Assembly (NCBI GenBank): GCA_021820805.1
Contig: JAKADF010000168.1
Location: 1-7,086 of the forward strand
Direction of reading: 5' to 3'
DNA length: 7,086 nucleotides
From: Bacillota bacterium
GTDB taxonomy: Bacteria > Bacillota > Bacilli > Alicyclobacillales > Alicyclobacillaceae
Shown one piece after another: positions 1 to 6,149 of the stretch; position 1 is the stretch's first letter; each line of letters begins with the position of its first letter. The position numbers and the translations under genes are program-made. Below the pieces are notes generated by a model, which worked only from the letters and a program-made list of their open reading frames with translations, did not search any database and had not been told where the DNA came from.

Positions 1-1
1 G

Positions 2-199
2 GGTCAATCGAATGCAGTAGACAAGGCTTTAGAGGCAAGCCGTCAGAGACCTCTGCTGCCGTATCGCGTGAGCAGCAGCCGACAAAAGGTACAACAAACT
101 GATGAGTTGCAATCCATAAAGGAAGACCGAGTGTGGAAGGAGCTTGTGCATCGGTTAAACCGCATAAAACGTCGGCAAGGAAGAAAATTAGAGATTTAG
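2..199 (+). CDS. 3' end of an unrecognised gene (partial, truncated by window start)
   Basis: The second frame is open from the first complete codon at position 2 to a TAG at 197-199, giving about 65 C-terminal residues; the other two forward frames stop early (TAG in frame 3 within the first 20 bases, TGA at 100-102 in frame 1). The peptide is hydrophilic and increasingly basic, with a helical-looking segment (DELQSIKEDRVWKELVHRL) followed by an Arg/Lys-rich end (NRIKRRQGRKLEI). There is no signal, membrane segment or motif that I recognise, so no function is proposed. It lies in the same direction as yktB with a 95-base gap, so it may be the preceding gene of the same cluster. An open frame of this length could also be chance, which limits confidence. 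Confidence 0.5.
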   Translation, partial: GQSNAVDKALEASRQRPLLPYRVSSSRQKVQQTDELQSIKEDRVWKELVHRLNRIKRRQGRKLEI

Positions 200-244
200 A
201 AATTGCCTTCATCATCTTGCGCCATTCGGAAAGGTTGTCTACTG

Positions 245-250
245 TATTAT
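245..250 (+). promoter_or_regulatory. possible -10 element upstream of yktB
   Basis: TATTAT (5 of 6 to TATAAT) sits in a short AT-rich patch 45 bases before the yktB start. No good -35 lies at the usual 16-18 base distance; TTGCGC at 217-222 is 22 bases upstream. The gap from 200 to 294 otherwise holds only the yktB ribosome binding site. Weak evidence. Confidence 0.2.
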
Positions 251-294
251 ATAAATGCTTTGTTCAATTTCAACTGGAAAGGGGGAGAGGTCTA

Positions 295-936
295 ATGGAA
301 TTTGAGGGGTTTCAGGCATCAGATTTTGAGGTGTTTGAAGTGCCAGGGTTTGATGAACGTATGCATGCTGTAAAAACAGTTTTGAGTCCGAAATTCGAAC
401 GATTGGGTCATGACCTAGCCCCGCGTTTGACAGAGGTTTTGGGCGTACCCATGTATTCCCATGTGGCGAAGCATGCCAGAAGGACTGTGAATCCCCCGAA
501 AGACAGTTGGGTTGCAATCAGCGGGGACAAGCGGGGGTATAAAAAACATCCTCACTTTGAAATTGGCGCATGGCGAACTCATGCATTTGCACTGTTTGGC
601 CTGTTGTATGAAGCGGCAGATAGGGCACATTTTGCTGAAAAGATAAAAATGAACGCAGAGGTTTTGCTGGAACACTTTCCGCCAGGGTATGTATGGATAC
701 CGGATCATACAAATCCAGAAGGCATTCAAGGCCGGGATGTGACACCGACAAGGTTGAAGGAACTTGCTCAAAGAATGACGACCACGAGAAACGGAGAACT
801 GCTTGTTGGAATTCAAGTGCCAAAGGCAGATGCAGCACACATGAAGGCAAGTGAATTTGAACAAGCCGTAATGGTGTGCTTTACAAAGATAAAACCACTA
901 TTTCGAATGGCAACAATGGAGGCAGTAACGAGATGA
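295..936 (+). CDS. yktB: YktB-like DUF1054 / UPF0637 family protein
   Basis: The 213-residue product matches the DUF1054 (UPF0637) family typified by Bacillus subtilis YktB, which has almost the same length. Recognisable family segments are the N-terminal FEGFQASDFEVFEVPGFDERM, the central HVAKHARRTVNPPKDSWVAI (residues 56-75) and KRGYKKHPHFEIG (79-91). It is soluble, with no signal peptide or membrane helix. The biochemical role of the family is unknown to me; it is largely confined to Bacilli. The frame stays open upstream to a GTG at 133, but the ATG at 295 is chosen because a purine-rich site (GGGGGAGAGG, 281-290) sits just before it, the family N-terminus begins there, and the upstream extension does not look like the family. 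Its TGA overlaps the ATG of the HD-domain gene, so the two are probably translationally coupled. Confidence 0.92.
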   Translation: MEFEGFQASDFEVFEVPGFDERMHAVKTVLSPKFERLGHDLAPRLTEVLGVPMYSHVAKHARRTVNPPKDSWVAISGDKRGYKKHPHFEIGAWRTHAFALFGLLYEAADRAHFAEKIKMNAEVLLEHFPPGYVWIPDHTNPEGIQGRDVTPTRLKELAQRMTTTRNGELLVGIQVPKADAAHMKASEFEQAVMVCFTKIKPLFRMATMEAVTR

Positions 937-1505
937 AAACAAGAGAAGAAGCTTTAGACCTATTACATGAATATACAAAATCTGAATCTTTGCGTAGACA
1001 CGCTTATGCGGTTGAAGCTTCTATGCGAGCTTGTGCGGCCAAGTTTAGCGAGGATGTAGAAAAATGGGGAATTACTGGTTTATTGCATGATTTTGACTAT
1101 GAGCGTTATCCATCTCCCGAGGAGCATACAATTGTTGGGGCTCGCATTCTGCGTGAGAAAGGGTATCCAGAGGAAATCATTCATGCGATTTCTGGTCATA
1201 CCAACCACCATGGCGTTCCACGTGATACGCTTATGGCAAAAGCATTATATGCATGTGACGAAATCTCAGGTTTTGTAATGGCTGTCGCTATGGTACGGCC
1301 TACAAAAACGGTTGAATCTGTGGAAGTAAAAAGTGTAAAGAAGAAGTTAAAAGACAAAGCATTCGCAAAGGGTGTTCATCGGGAAGAAGTTTATGAAGGC
1401 GCAGCGGAGCTTTCAGTAAATCTAGATGAACATATTGCACTTGTAATAGAAGCATTATCAGGGATTGCTTCTGAATTAGGACTGGATGGCTCAGCATCCG
1501 CATAA
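933..1505 (+). CDS. HD-domain phosphohydrolase
   Basis: This 190-residue soluble protein has the metal-binding HD signature: His23 (RRHAYAVE), the His52-Asp53 doublet in GLLHDFDYERYP, and a late Asp109 (ALYACDEISG). Extra histidines at 65, 84, 89, 92 and 93 (HTIVGA, IIHAISGHTNHHG) resemble the HDIG-type subgroup that binds two metals. Known HD proteins of this size hydrolyse phosphate esters of nucleotides or related compounds; the actual substrate cannot be read from sequence. The ATG at 933 is chosen because it overlaps the yktB stop (ATGA) and has GGAGG at 918-922; a longer reading from 876 would lie inside yktB and adds no conserved residues. The second half (about 120-190) is Lys/Glu-rich and probably helical. 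Position before a nucleotidase-family gene fits nucleotide metabolism, but that is inference. Confidence 0.88.
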   Translation: MKTREEALDLLHEYTKSESLRRHAYAVEASMRACAAKFSEDVEKWGITGLLHDFDYERYPSPEEHTIVGARILREKGYPEEIIHAISGHTNHHGVPRDTLMAKALYACDEISGFVMAVAMVRPTKTVESVEVKSVKKKLKDKAFAKGVHREEVYEGAAELSVNLDEHIALVIEALSGIASELGLDGSASA

Positions 1506-1526
1506 ATTCAAACAGGCGAAAGCAGT

Positions 1527-1565
1527 GGAGGTAACCGGATGGAGTATTTTGGGGTGAACACGTGA
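1527..1565 (+). promoter_or_regulatory. leader mini-ORF with its own ribosome binding site, overlapping the yunD start
   Basis: A near-ideal GGAGGT (1527-1532) stands 6 bases before ATG at 1539, which opens an 8-codon reading frame (MEYFGVNT) ending at TGA 1563-1565. That stop overlaps the yunD GTG start as GTGA (1562-1565). The better ribosome binding site therefore serves the mini-ORF, while yunD has only GGGGTG (1551-1556) in front of its GTG. This suggests translational coupling, in which ribosomes finishing the short peptide restart on yunD. Expression of the peptide is unproven. Confidence 0.4.
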
Positions 1566-3004
1566 AAATCCACCTTTTACATACGAACGATATCCACAGT
1601 CAAATTGAAAACTATTTGCGCGCGGGAGCAAAATTACGAAGCATGCGAACGAGGTTTCAGGCCCAGGGTGACCCTGTTTTGACATTTGACCTCGGGGATA
1701 TTTTAGATCGGGTACGCCCGGAAACTGAAGCCAGCCTTGGACGCATGAATGCCAAAATACTTGGTGCTCTATCTGTTGATGGATGGGTATTTGGTAATAA
1801 TGAAGGTTTGACGATTCCGCTTGAAAAGTGGAAATCCCTTGCCGAAGACAGCAAGACCTGTGTCTTTGGAACAAATGTACGTCAGGCAGACGGGACCCCG
1901 TTTCCGTTTTTTACGGATACTCAAGTTTTTGATTGCGGCGGTGCCCTTGTTGGTGTATTTGGCCTGACACCAAACTACCAAGGTCCTTATGGAATGCTTG
2001 GTGTACAAGTTGACGATCCGTTTGCTACCGCCGCACATGCCGTCGACATGCTCACAAGCCGAGGGTGTCATATCATTATTTGTTTGTCTCATTTGGGCTT
2101 GTTCAATGACCATAAATTAGCTGAACGGGTTCCAGGTATTGATGTTATTCTTGGGGGACATACACATCAGTCCATGCCAGAAGCGGATTACGTCGGAAAA
2201 ACTGCAATTTTCCAACCTGGAAAACATGGATTTGTATTTGGGCATACAACAGTAGAATTTGATTTGTCAACAAAACGCGTCATTCAAACAATCAGTGAAC
2301 CTATTCGTATAGATGTTCACCTGCCTTATGATGAAGAGATGTACAAGGTTTACAAAGATATGATGGTTCAAGTTGAAAACCAATTAAATACAAAAGTTGC
2401 AAAGCTGGATGAAATACTTCCTGTGTATTTCGACAGAGAGTCGATGTTTGCGAACCTTCTTGTTGATGCGCTGTTTGCGGCGTATCCAGGAGACCTTGGC
2501 ATTATGATGAGCGGTGCGCTCAGTGCGAGTCTGCTTGACGGAGAGGTCCATTTGAAACATGTACACGGTGCATGCCCGACGCCGACGCGGCCGATAGTTA
2601 TGTCCCTTTCCGGAACGGATATTTTAAGTATTCTGGAAAAGGGGATTACAGAACCGTACTTTCATCGGCAAGGTCTGGGGTTTGGGTTTCGCGGAGCAGT
2701 AGTGGGCTATTTAGCACTTGCTAATGTAGAGGTTCAGTTAGTAAAGCAATTTGAAAGTGTAAAGGTTCTGTCTGTACGAGTTGGCGGAGAACCGTTAGAC
2801 ACTTTAAGGATGTATCGAGTAGTCACTTGTGAGTATTTATGGTTATCGCCAGTTTTTAGCGAGTTTAAAAACGGATCAGATATTTTATTTGGTAAGCCGT
2901 TAGTACGTGAGATCTTACTTGATAGTCTGAATAACAGAGATATAGTTCGGCACGCCCATTTACAAAGGTACCATATTCGTGTTCCATCGGGTTCTGGACA
3001 GTAA
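1562..3004 (+). CDS. yunD: YunD-like metallophosphoesterase / 5'-nucleotidase family protein
   Basis: The 480-residue product has the two-domain layout of bacterial 5'-nucleotidases: an N-terminal calcineurin-like metallophosphatase domain (about 1-245) and a C-terminal 5'-nucleotidase domain (about 275-465). Metal-site motifs visible are HTNDIHS (Asp10, His12), DLGDILD (Asp46), GNNEG (Asn79), LSHLG (His177) and GGHTH (His200, His202). There is no signal peptide, so it should be cytoplasmic, as for B. subtilis YunD, which has a similar length. In UshA-type enzymes the third motif is GNHEFD with a catalytic His-Asp pair; here both positions differ (Asn80, Leu83), as I recall for YunD-type proteins generally. 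The substrate is likely a nucleotide or other phosphate ester but is not determined. The start is GTG, overlapping the stop of a short leader ORF; the stop codon lies within the ribosome binding region of nth. Confidence 0.9.
   Translation: MKIHLLHTNDIHSQIENYLRAGAKLRSMRTRFQAQGDPVLTFDLGDILDRVRPETEASLGRMNAKILGALSVDGWVFGNNEGLTIPLEKWKSLAEDSKTCVFGTNVRQADGTPFPFFTDTQVFDCGGALVGVFGLTPNYQGPYGMLGVQVDDPFATAAHAVDMLTSRGCHIIICLSHLGLFNDHKLAERVPGIDVILGGHTHQSMPEADYVGKTAIFQPGKHGFVFGHTTVEFDLSTKRVIQTISEPIRIDVHLPYDEEMYKVYKDMMVQVENQLNTKVAKLDEILPVYFDRESMFANLLVDALFAAYPGDLGIMMSGALSASLLDGEVHLKHVHGACPTPTRPIVMSLSGTDILSILEKGITEPYFHRQGLGFGFRGAVVGYLALANVEVQLVKQFESVKVLSVRVGGEPLDTLRMYRVVTCEYLWLSPVFSEFKNGSDILFGKPLVREILLDSLNNRDIVRHAHLQRYHIRVPSGSGQ
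2919..2946 (+). promoter_or_regulatory. candidate sigma-A promoter for nth inside the end of yunD
   Basis: TTGATA (2919-2924, 5 of 6 to TTGACA) and TATAGT (2941-2946, 5 of 6 to TATAAT) are separated by 16 bases. It lies 72 bases before the nth ATG and inside yunD coding sequence. It could give nth and the following genes a transcript independent of the upstream genes. Matches of this quality also occur by chance. Confidence 0.4.
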
Positions 3005-3017
3005 AGGATGTCTTGCC

Positions 3018-3686
3018 ATGAGACTCATGTCAAAAGTAAAAGCAGGAGAAGTCATACAAATTCTTTCGGAAACGTATCCTGATGCGAAGTGTGCGCTTAA
3101 TTTCACAACGCCGTTTGAACTCCTAGTCGCAACGGTGTTGTCAGCTCAGTGCACAGATGCGCGCGTTAACATGGTTACTGAAAAATTATTCACAAAGTAT
3201 CATGGTCCAGAAGATTATGCGGCAATTACACCGGAAATACTGCAAGAAGATATTAAGGAACTTGGATTATTCCGAACGAAATCCGAAAATATTATCGCAA
3301 CGAGTAAAATACTTCTTGAGAAGTACCATGGCGATGTACCCCAAAATCAGGACGAGCTTGTTACTCTGCCAGGTGTTGGTAGGAAAACTGCAAATGTCGT
3401 TGTTTCAAATGCGTTTGGTATTCCCGCTGTTGCAGTAGATACACACGTTGCACGCGTTTCAAATCGATTGGGAATGGCGGACAGTGAAAACCCGCTTGAA
3501 ATTGAAAAACAGATTTGCAGCCGATTGCCAAAATCGGTATGGACACAGGCGCATCACCTCTTAATCCATCATGGCCGGAAAATTTGCCACGCTAGAAAAC
3601 CAGAGTGTGAAATTTGCCCTGTTCGTGATTATTGCAAGTATTACAAAACCGTTTTTCTTCCAAGTAAACGAGATAGTAAAAAATAA
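3018..3686 (+). CDS. nth: endonuclease III (DNA glycosylase/AP lyase)
   Basis: This is a complete base-excision repair glycosylase of 222 residues, close to the 211-219 of the E. coli and B. subtilis enzymes. It removes oxidised pyrimidines and cleaves at abasic sites. The helix-hairpin-helix segment LPGVGRKTANVVVSNAFG (117-134) carries the catalytic Lys123, and the conserved Asp141 is in VDTHVARVSNRLG. The C-terminal iron-sulfur loop is intact: Cys190, Cys197, Cys200 and Cys206 with the classic 6-2-5 spacing for a [4Fe-4S] cluster. All these residues sit at a constant offset of three from the E. coli numbering. ATG 3018 is preferred because AAGGAT (3004-3009) precedes it by 8 bases; the frame is open further upstream, and an ATG at 3027 is a less likely alternative. 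In B. subtilis nth lies beside dnaD, so the neighbourhood here is different. Confidence 0.97.
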   Translation: MRLMSKVKAGEVIQILSETYPDAKCALNFTTPFELLVATVLSAQCTDARVNMVTEKLFTKYHGPEDYAAITPEILQEDIKELGLFRTKSENIIATSKILLEKYHGDVPQNQDELVTLPGVGRKTANVVVSNAFGIPAVAVDTHVARVSNRLGMADSENPLEIEKQICSRLPKSVWTQAHHLLIHHGRKICHARKPECEICPVRDYCKYYKTVFLPSKRDSKK

Positions 3687-3713
3687 GAAGACGTGACGGG
3701 AGGCGAAATTTAA

Positions 3714-4304
3714 ATGTGGAAACGCGCCTTTATCGTCCTATTATCACTAAACCTTGTAGTTTTCGTGTTTGTGATTGCGTGGCTAAATACGTTTCCTCGT
3801 ACTCAGCCAGCGCCAAATACTGATGCTTCTGTAACTCAGAAAGCGGCAAATGTGCAGTTGGCGGTAGGACAAGATGCCATTAATACGTACTTGGAGTATG
3901 CACTCACTGAGGAGCCCGATGTGAAACAGATTTTTTCCTATGCACGTGTAGGATTTTCAAACACATGGGATTGTGACGTTGGGATAAAGCTTACTGACAG
4001 AGTAGTGCCGTTTCAATTAACATTTGATCCGAATGTACAATCCGGAAATCTCGACTTGAAAATTGAAAGTGCATCGATAGGCGGTATACCGGTACCTACT
4101 AGTTTATTGATGCTTGTGCTTAAACACGCCCCTTGGCCATACTGGATTTCCTTAAACACGGATAACGAAGCGATTGATGTGAATTTCACGAAAAGAACTC
4201 CAAAGCCATACGGTGTTCAGATTTTAAATTACTCTCCTCAAACAAAATTGCTGACATTAGTCGTCAGCATTGTGCCGAAACAAGCCCTGTCTTCCACAAA
4301 ATAA
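3714..4304 (+). CDS. ypmS: YpmS-like DUF2140 family membrane-anchored protein
   Basis: The 196-residue product starts with a short basic end (MWKR) and one hydrophobic helix (about residues 5-24) that should act as an uncleaved N-terminal anchor, leaving the rest outside the membrane. The remainder resembles DUF2140/YpmS: VGQDAINTYL (51-60), then VVPFQLTFDPNVQSGNLDL (97-115) and SIGGIPVPTSLLMLVLKH (121-138). B. subtilis YpmS is of similar length; its function is not known to me. The start has GGGAGG at 3698-3703, ten bases upstream, and the gap after nth is only 27 bases, so co-transcription with nth is likely. The family assignment rests on the overall pattern, not on a diagnostic motif, so it is less certain than for its neighbours. 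Confidence 0.75.
   Translation: MWKRAFIVLLSLNLVVFVFVIAWLNTFPRTQPAPNTDASVTQKAANVQLAVGQDAINTYLEYALTEEPDVKQIFSYARVGFSNTWDCDVGIKLTDRVVPFQLTFDPNVQSGNLDLKIESASIGGIPVPTSLLMLVLKHAPWPYWISLNTDNEAIDVNFTKRTPKPYGVQILNYSPQTKLLTLVVSIVPKQALSSTK
4249..4269 (+). repeat. 7-bp perfect inverted repeat in the 3' end of the ypmS-like gene
   Basis: TGCTGAC (4249-4255) and GTCAGCA (4263-4269) are perfect inverted copies separated by seven bases. It is coding sequence, ends 32 bases before the stop codon and is not followed by a T-run, so it is not a terminator. It may be incidental. Confidence 0.45.
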
Positions 4305-4334
4305 GAATAATTGGTGTTACGCCGCAGCACCCTA
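4305..4334 (+). promoter_or_regulatory. candidate sigma-G-type promoter of the gerA genes
   Basis: GAATA (4305-4309) fully matches the -35 pattern GHATR as I remember it for sigma-G, and after exactly 18 bases CACCCTA (4328-4334) matches 5 of 7 positions of the -10 pattern CATWHTA. The predicted start point, about seven bases beyond, is near 4341 and leaves a leader of roughly 24 bases before the GTG start. GerA-family operons are known sigma-G targets, which supports the assignment; the T and W positions of the -10 are missed, which weakens it. Confidence 0.4.
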
Positions 4335-4365
4335 TGTATACGAGTGTACATAGGGGGAAGCTGCG
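4323..4365 (+). promoter_or_regulatory. interrupted inverted repeat covering the gerA ribosome binding site and start
   Basis: CCCTATGTATA (4330-4340) pairs with TGTACATAGGG (4345-4355), 11 pairs including one G-T, around a CGAG loop. After an asymmetric internal loop, CGCAGC (4323-4328) pairs with GCTGCG (4360-4365). The 3' arm contains half of the gerA ribosome binding site (AGGGGG, 4352-4357) and the first G of the GTG start. No T-run follows, so it is not an intrinsic terminator. It could be an RNA hairpin that limits translation, or an operator for a DNA-binding regulator. Confidence 0.65.
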
Positions 4366-6149
4366 TGAAGTTGCCTGGTTGGGTTAAAAAAATAATAACT
4401 GTTGACGATTCAGTTCTTGATGATCAGTTCATTTTGTTAAAAGACGCACAAAACGAACCAAGCGAATCAAGCGAAGATAACCAAGCTGCTCCTTCACCCG
4501 AGAAATCCAAAAGCGGATCGAAAAAACCCATGCCGCTTGAACAATTTATCGAACAGGGCAGTCAAAAATACAATGAGGAAGTTCGCACTGCTGAACCGGA
4601 TATAGATGACCACCTGCCGGCAGATTTGGATAAAATCAATCTTTGCATTAAAACCATTTTTCATATGCCTAAAAATAAGGACATTGTTATTCGTGAGTTT
4701 TGTGCTGGTACTGAACGGCCATGGCGGGGATTCATCGTTTTTGTTGACGGCGTGGCAGATAAAACAATTATCAATGAATTTATTTTGCAGCCTTTGATGG
4801 TTCTGACTCATGTGACAGAAGATGATCCAAAACGGCGGATGGATGTTGTCTCCGAGAAGCTTCTGCCAGGTAACCAGGTAGATATATTTCAAAAATGGTC
4901 GGAAGTTGTGCCTGGTATACTCAGCGGATCGACCGCAGTTTTTCTTCATGGCTGTGACGCTGCACTCATTGTGGAAACAAAAGGCTGGGAACATAGGACC
5001 GTCGGACCAGCCCAAACAGAAAATGTTGTTCGTGGGCCTCACGATGGGTTTACAGAAAGTTTCCGGGCCAATACCGGACTCGTTCGTGCAAGACTCAAAA
5101 GCGAGCATTTAGTGACGGAAATGTTCTCAGTCGGTGAGCTTGCCCGTACTGACGTTGCAGTTATGTATATTGAGGGTATTGTAAATCAGAGTTTGGTTGA
5201 GGAAGTCAGTAAACGTATTAAAGCAATTGACGTTGATTATTTGCCAGACAGCGGGGGCCTTGAGCAATTCATAGAAGATAAGCCGTCACTTTTGATTCCA
5301 CAAGTTTTATCGACTGAACGGCCGGATAGAGTTGCACACATGCTCACAGAAGGACACGTTGCAATTTTTGTCGGCAACAGCCCGTTTGCTATAGTTGCCC
5401 CTGTTGTACTTTGGACATTGGTTCATACACCTGAAGATGCATATTTGCGCTGGCAATTCGGAACCTTTTTGCGCTTCTTGCGTTGGGTTGCATTAGGCGT
5501 TGCTTTACTTTTGCCTGCTTTCTACGTTGCTGTAACGAACTATCATCCTGAGATGATACCGACAGACTTAATGCTCGCAATTGCTGGCAGCCGCGAACAA
5601 GTGCCGTTTCCCGTAGTTGTTGAAATTTTGCTGATGGAGTTTGCAATAGAACTTATTCGTGAAGCAGGTATACGAATTCCTTCGGTTATCGGCCCCACAA
5701 TCGGTATTGTTGGCGCGTTAATTATCGGACAAGCTGCTGTGCAAGCTGGCATTGTGAGCCCACTTTTGGTTATTGTTGTCGCAACTACAGCACTCGCAGC
5801 ATTTACGATCCCGAATTACAATTTGAACCTTGCGGTTCGTCTAACTCGATTTGTATTCCTCGCTGCAGCATCAGTTCTTGGATTCTATGGTATAGCGATA
5901 CTGATGTGCGTGTTTGTTGTACGGCTTTCTATACAGAAATCGTTTGGGGTTCCAATGCTGTCGCCTGTTGCACCAAGCCAGGATAGTTCCCCGGATGTAT
6001 TAACAAGGGGGCCTGTATTCTTGCAAAACCAGCGGCCAACTTATATGCAGACAAAGCGCGACTGGCGACAACAGCCGATTACTCGCCCGTGGAGTTCGGC
6101 CACAAGACCTGAACCGAAGCAGCGTAAAAAGGATGATGGCAAAAAATGA
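4365..6149 (+). CDS. gerAA: GerA-family spore germination receptor, A subunit
   Basis: The 594-residue product is a germinant receptor A subunit, acting in the spore inner membrane with B and C subunits. The symbol denotes subunit type, not a proven orthologue of gerAA rather than gerKA or gerBA. The cytoplasmic domain (about 85-340) carries family stretches RGPHDGFTESFRANTGLVRA (223-242), LPDSGGLEQFIEDKP (293-307) and LTEGHVAIFVGNSPFAIVAP (327-346). Hydrophobic segments follow at about 372-392, 415-432, 440-461, 464-482 and 496-520, including PSVIGPTIGIVGALIIGQAA. GTG 4365 is chosen because AGGGGG lies seven bases upstream; the frame is open to a TTG at 4311 lacking such a site. The protein is longer than many relatives (about 480-545): it has a polar, partly acidic Ser/Pro/Lys linker at about 28-85 and a basic, Pro/Gln-rich tail from about 527. 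The stop overlaps the next start. Confidence 0.95.
   Translation: MKLPGWVKKIITVDDSVLDDQFILLKDAQNEPSESSEDNQAAPSPEKSKSGSKKPMPLEQFIEQGSQKYNEEVRTAEPDIDDHLPADLDKINLCIKTIFHMPKNKDIVIREFCAGTERPWRGFIVFVDGVADKTIINEFILQPLMVLTHVTEDDPKRRMDVVSEKLLPGNQVDIFQKWSEVVPGILSGSTAVFLHGCDAALIVETKGWEHRTVGPAQTENVVRGPHDGFTESFRANTGLVRARLKSEHLVTEMFSVGELARTDVAVMYIEGIVNQSLVEEVSKRIKAIDVDYLPDSGGLEQFIEDKPSLLIPQVLSTERPDRVAHMLTEGHVAIFVGNSPFAIVAPVVLWTLVHTPEDAYLRWQFGTFLRFLRWVALGVALLLPAFYVAVTNYHPEMIPTDLMLAIAGSREQVPFPVVVEILLMEFAIELIREAGIRIPSVIGPTIGIVGALIIGQAAVQAGIVSPLLVIVVATTALAAFTIPNYNLNLAVRLTRFVFLAAASVLGFYGIAILMCVFVVRLSIQKSFGVPMLSPVAPSQDSSPDVLTRGPVFLQNQRPTYMQTKRDWRQQPITRPWSSATRPEPKQRKKDDGKK

Noticed and set aside
53..78. CTGCTGC (53-59) and GCAGCAG (72-78) inverted repeat
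   Set aside because: Short, with a 12-base loop, within the probable coding end of the upstream gene and lacking a T-run; likely incidental.
133..294. N-terminal extension of yktB from GTG 133
   Set aside because: It overlaps the upstream open frame and does not resemble the family; ATG 295 has a strong ribosome site and gives the usual family length.
1125..1132. CATACAAT, an exact match to the sigma-E type -10 element
   Set aside because: It lies in the middle of the HD-domain gene and no convincing -35 is found 14-15 bases upstream, so it is probably chance.
4180..4213. TGAATT and CATACGG as a sigma-F/G promoter inside the ypmS-like gene
   Set aside because: The spacing is about 21 bases, too long for these sigma factors.
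4311..4364. N-terminal extension of the gerA A subunit from TTG 4311
   Set aside because: No ribosome site in front, and the sequence is the inverted-repeat region rather than family-like protein.
4323..4365. Inverted repeat as an intrinsic terminator between the ypmS-like gene and gerA
   Set aside because: The 3' arm is followed by the ribosome binding site and start codon, with no T-run.
4494..5108. Long minus-strand open frame opposite the gerA A subunit
   Set aside because: It is a shadow of the well-supported + strand gene, and its translation shows no recognisable domain.
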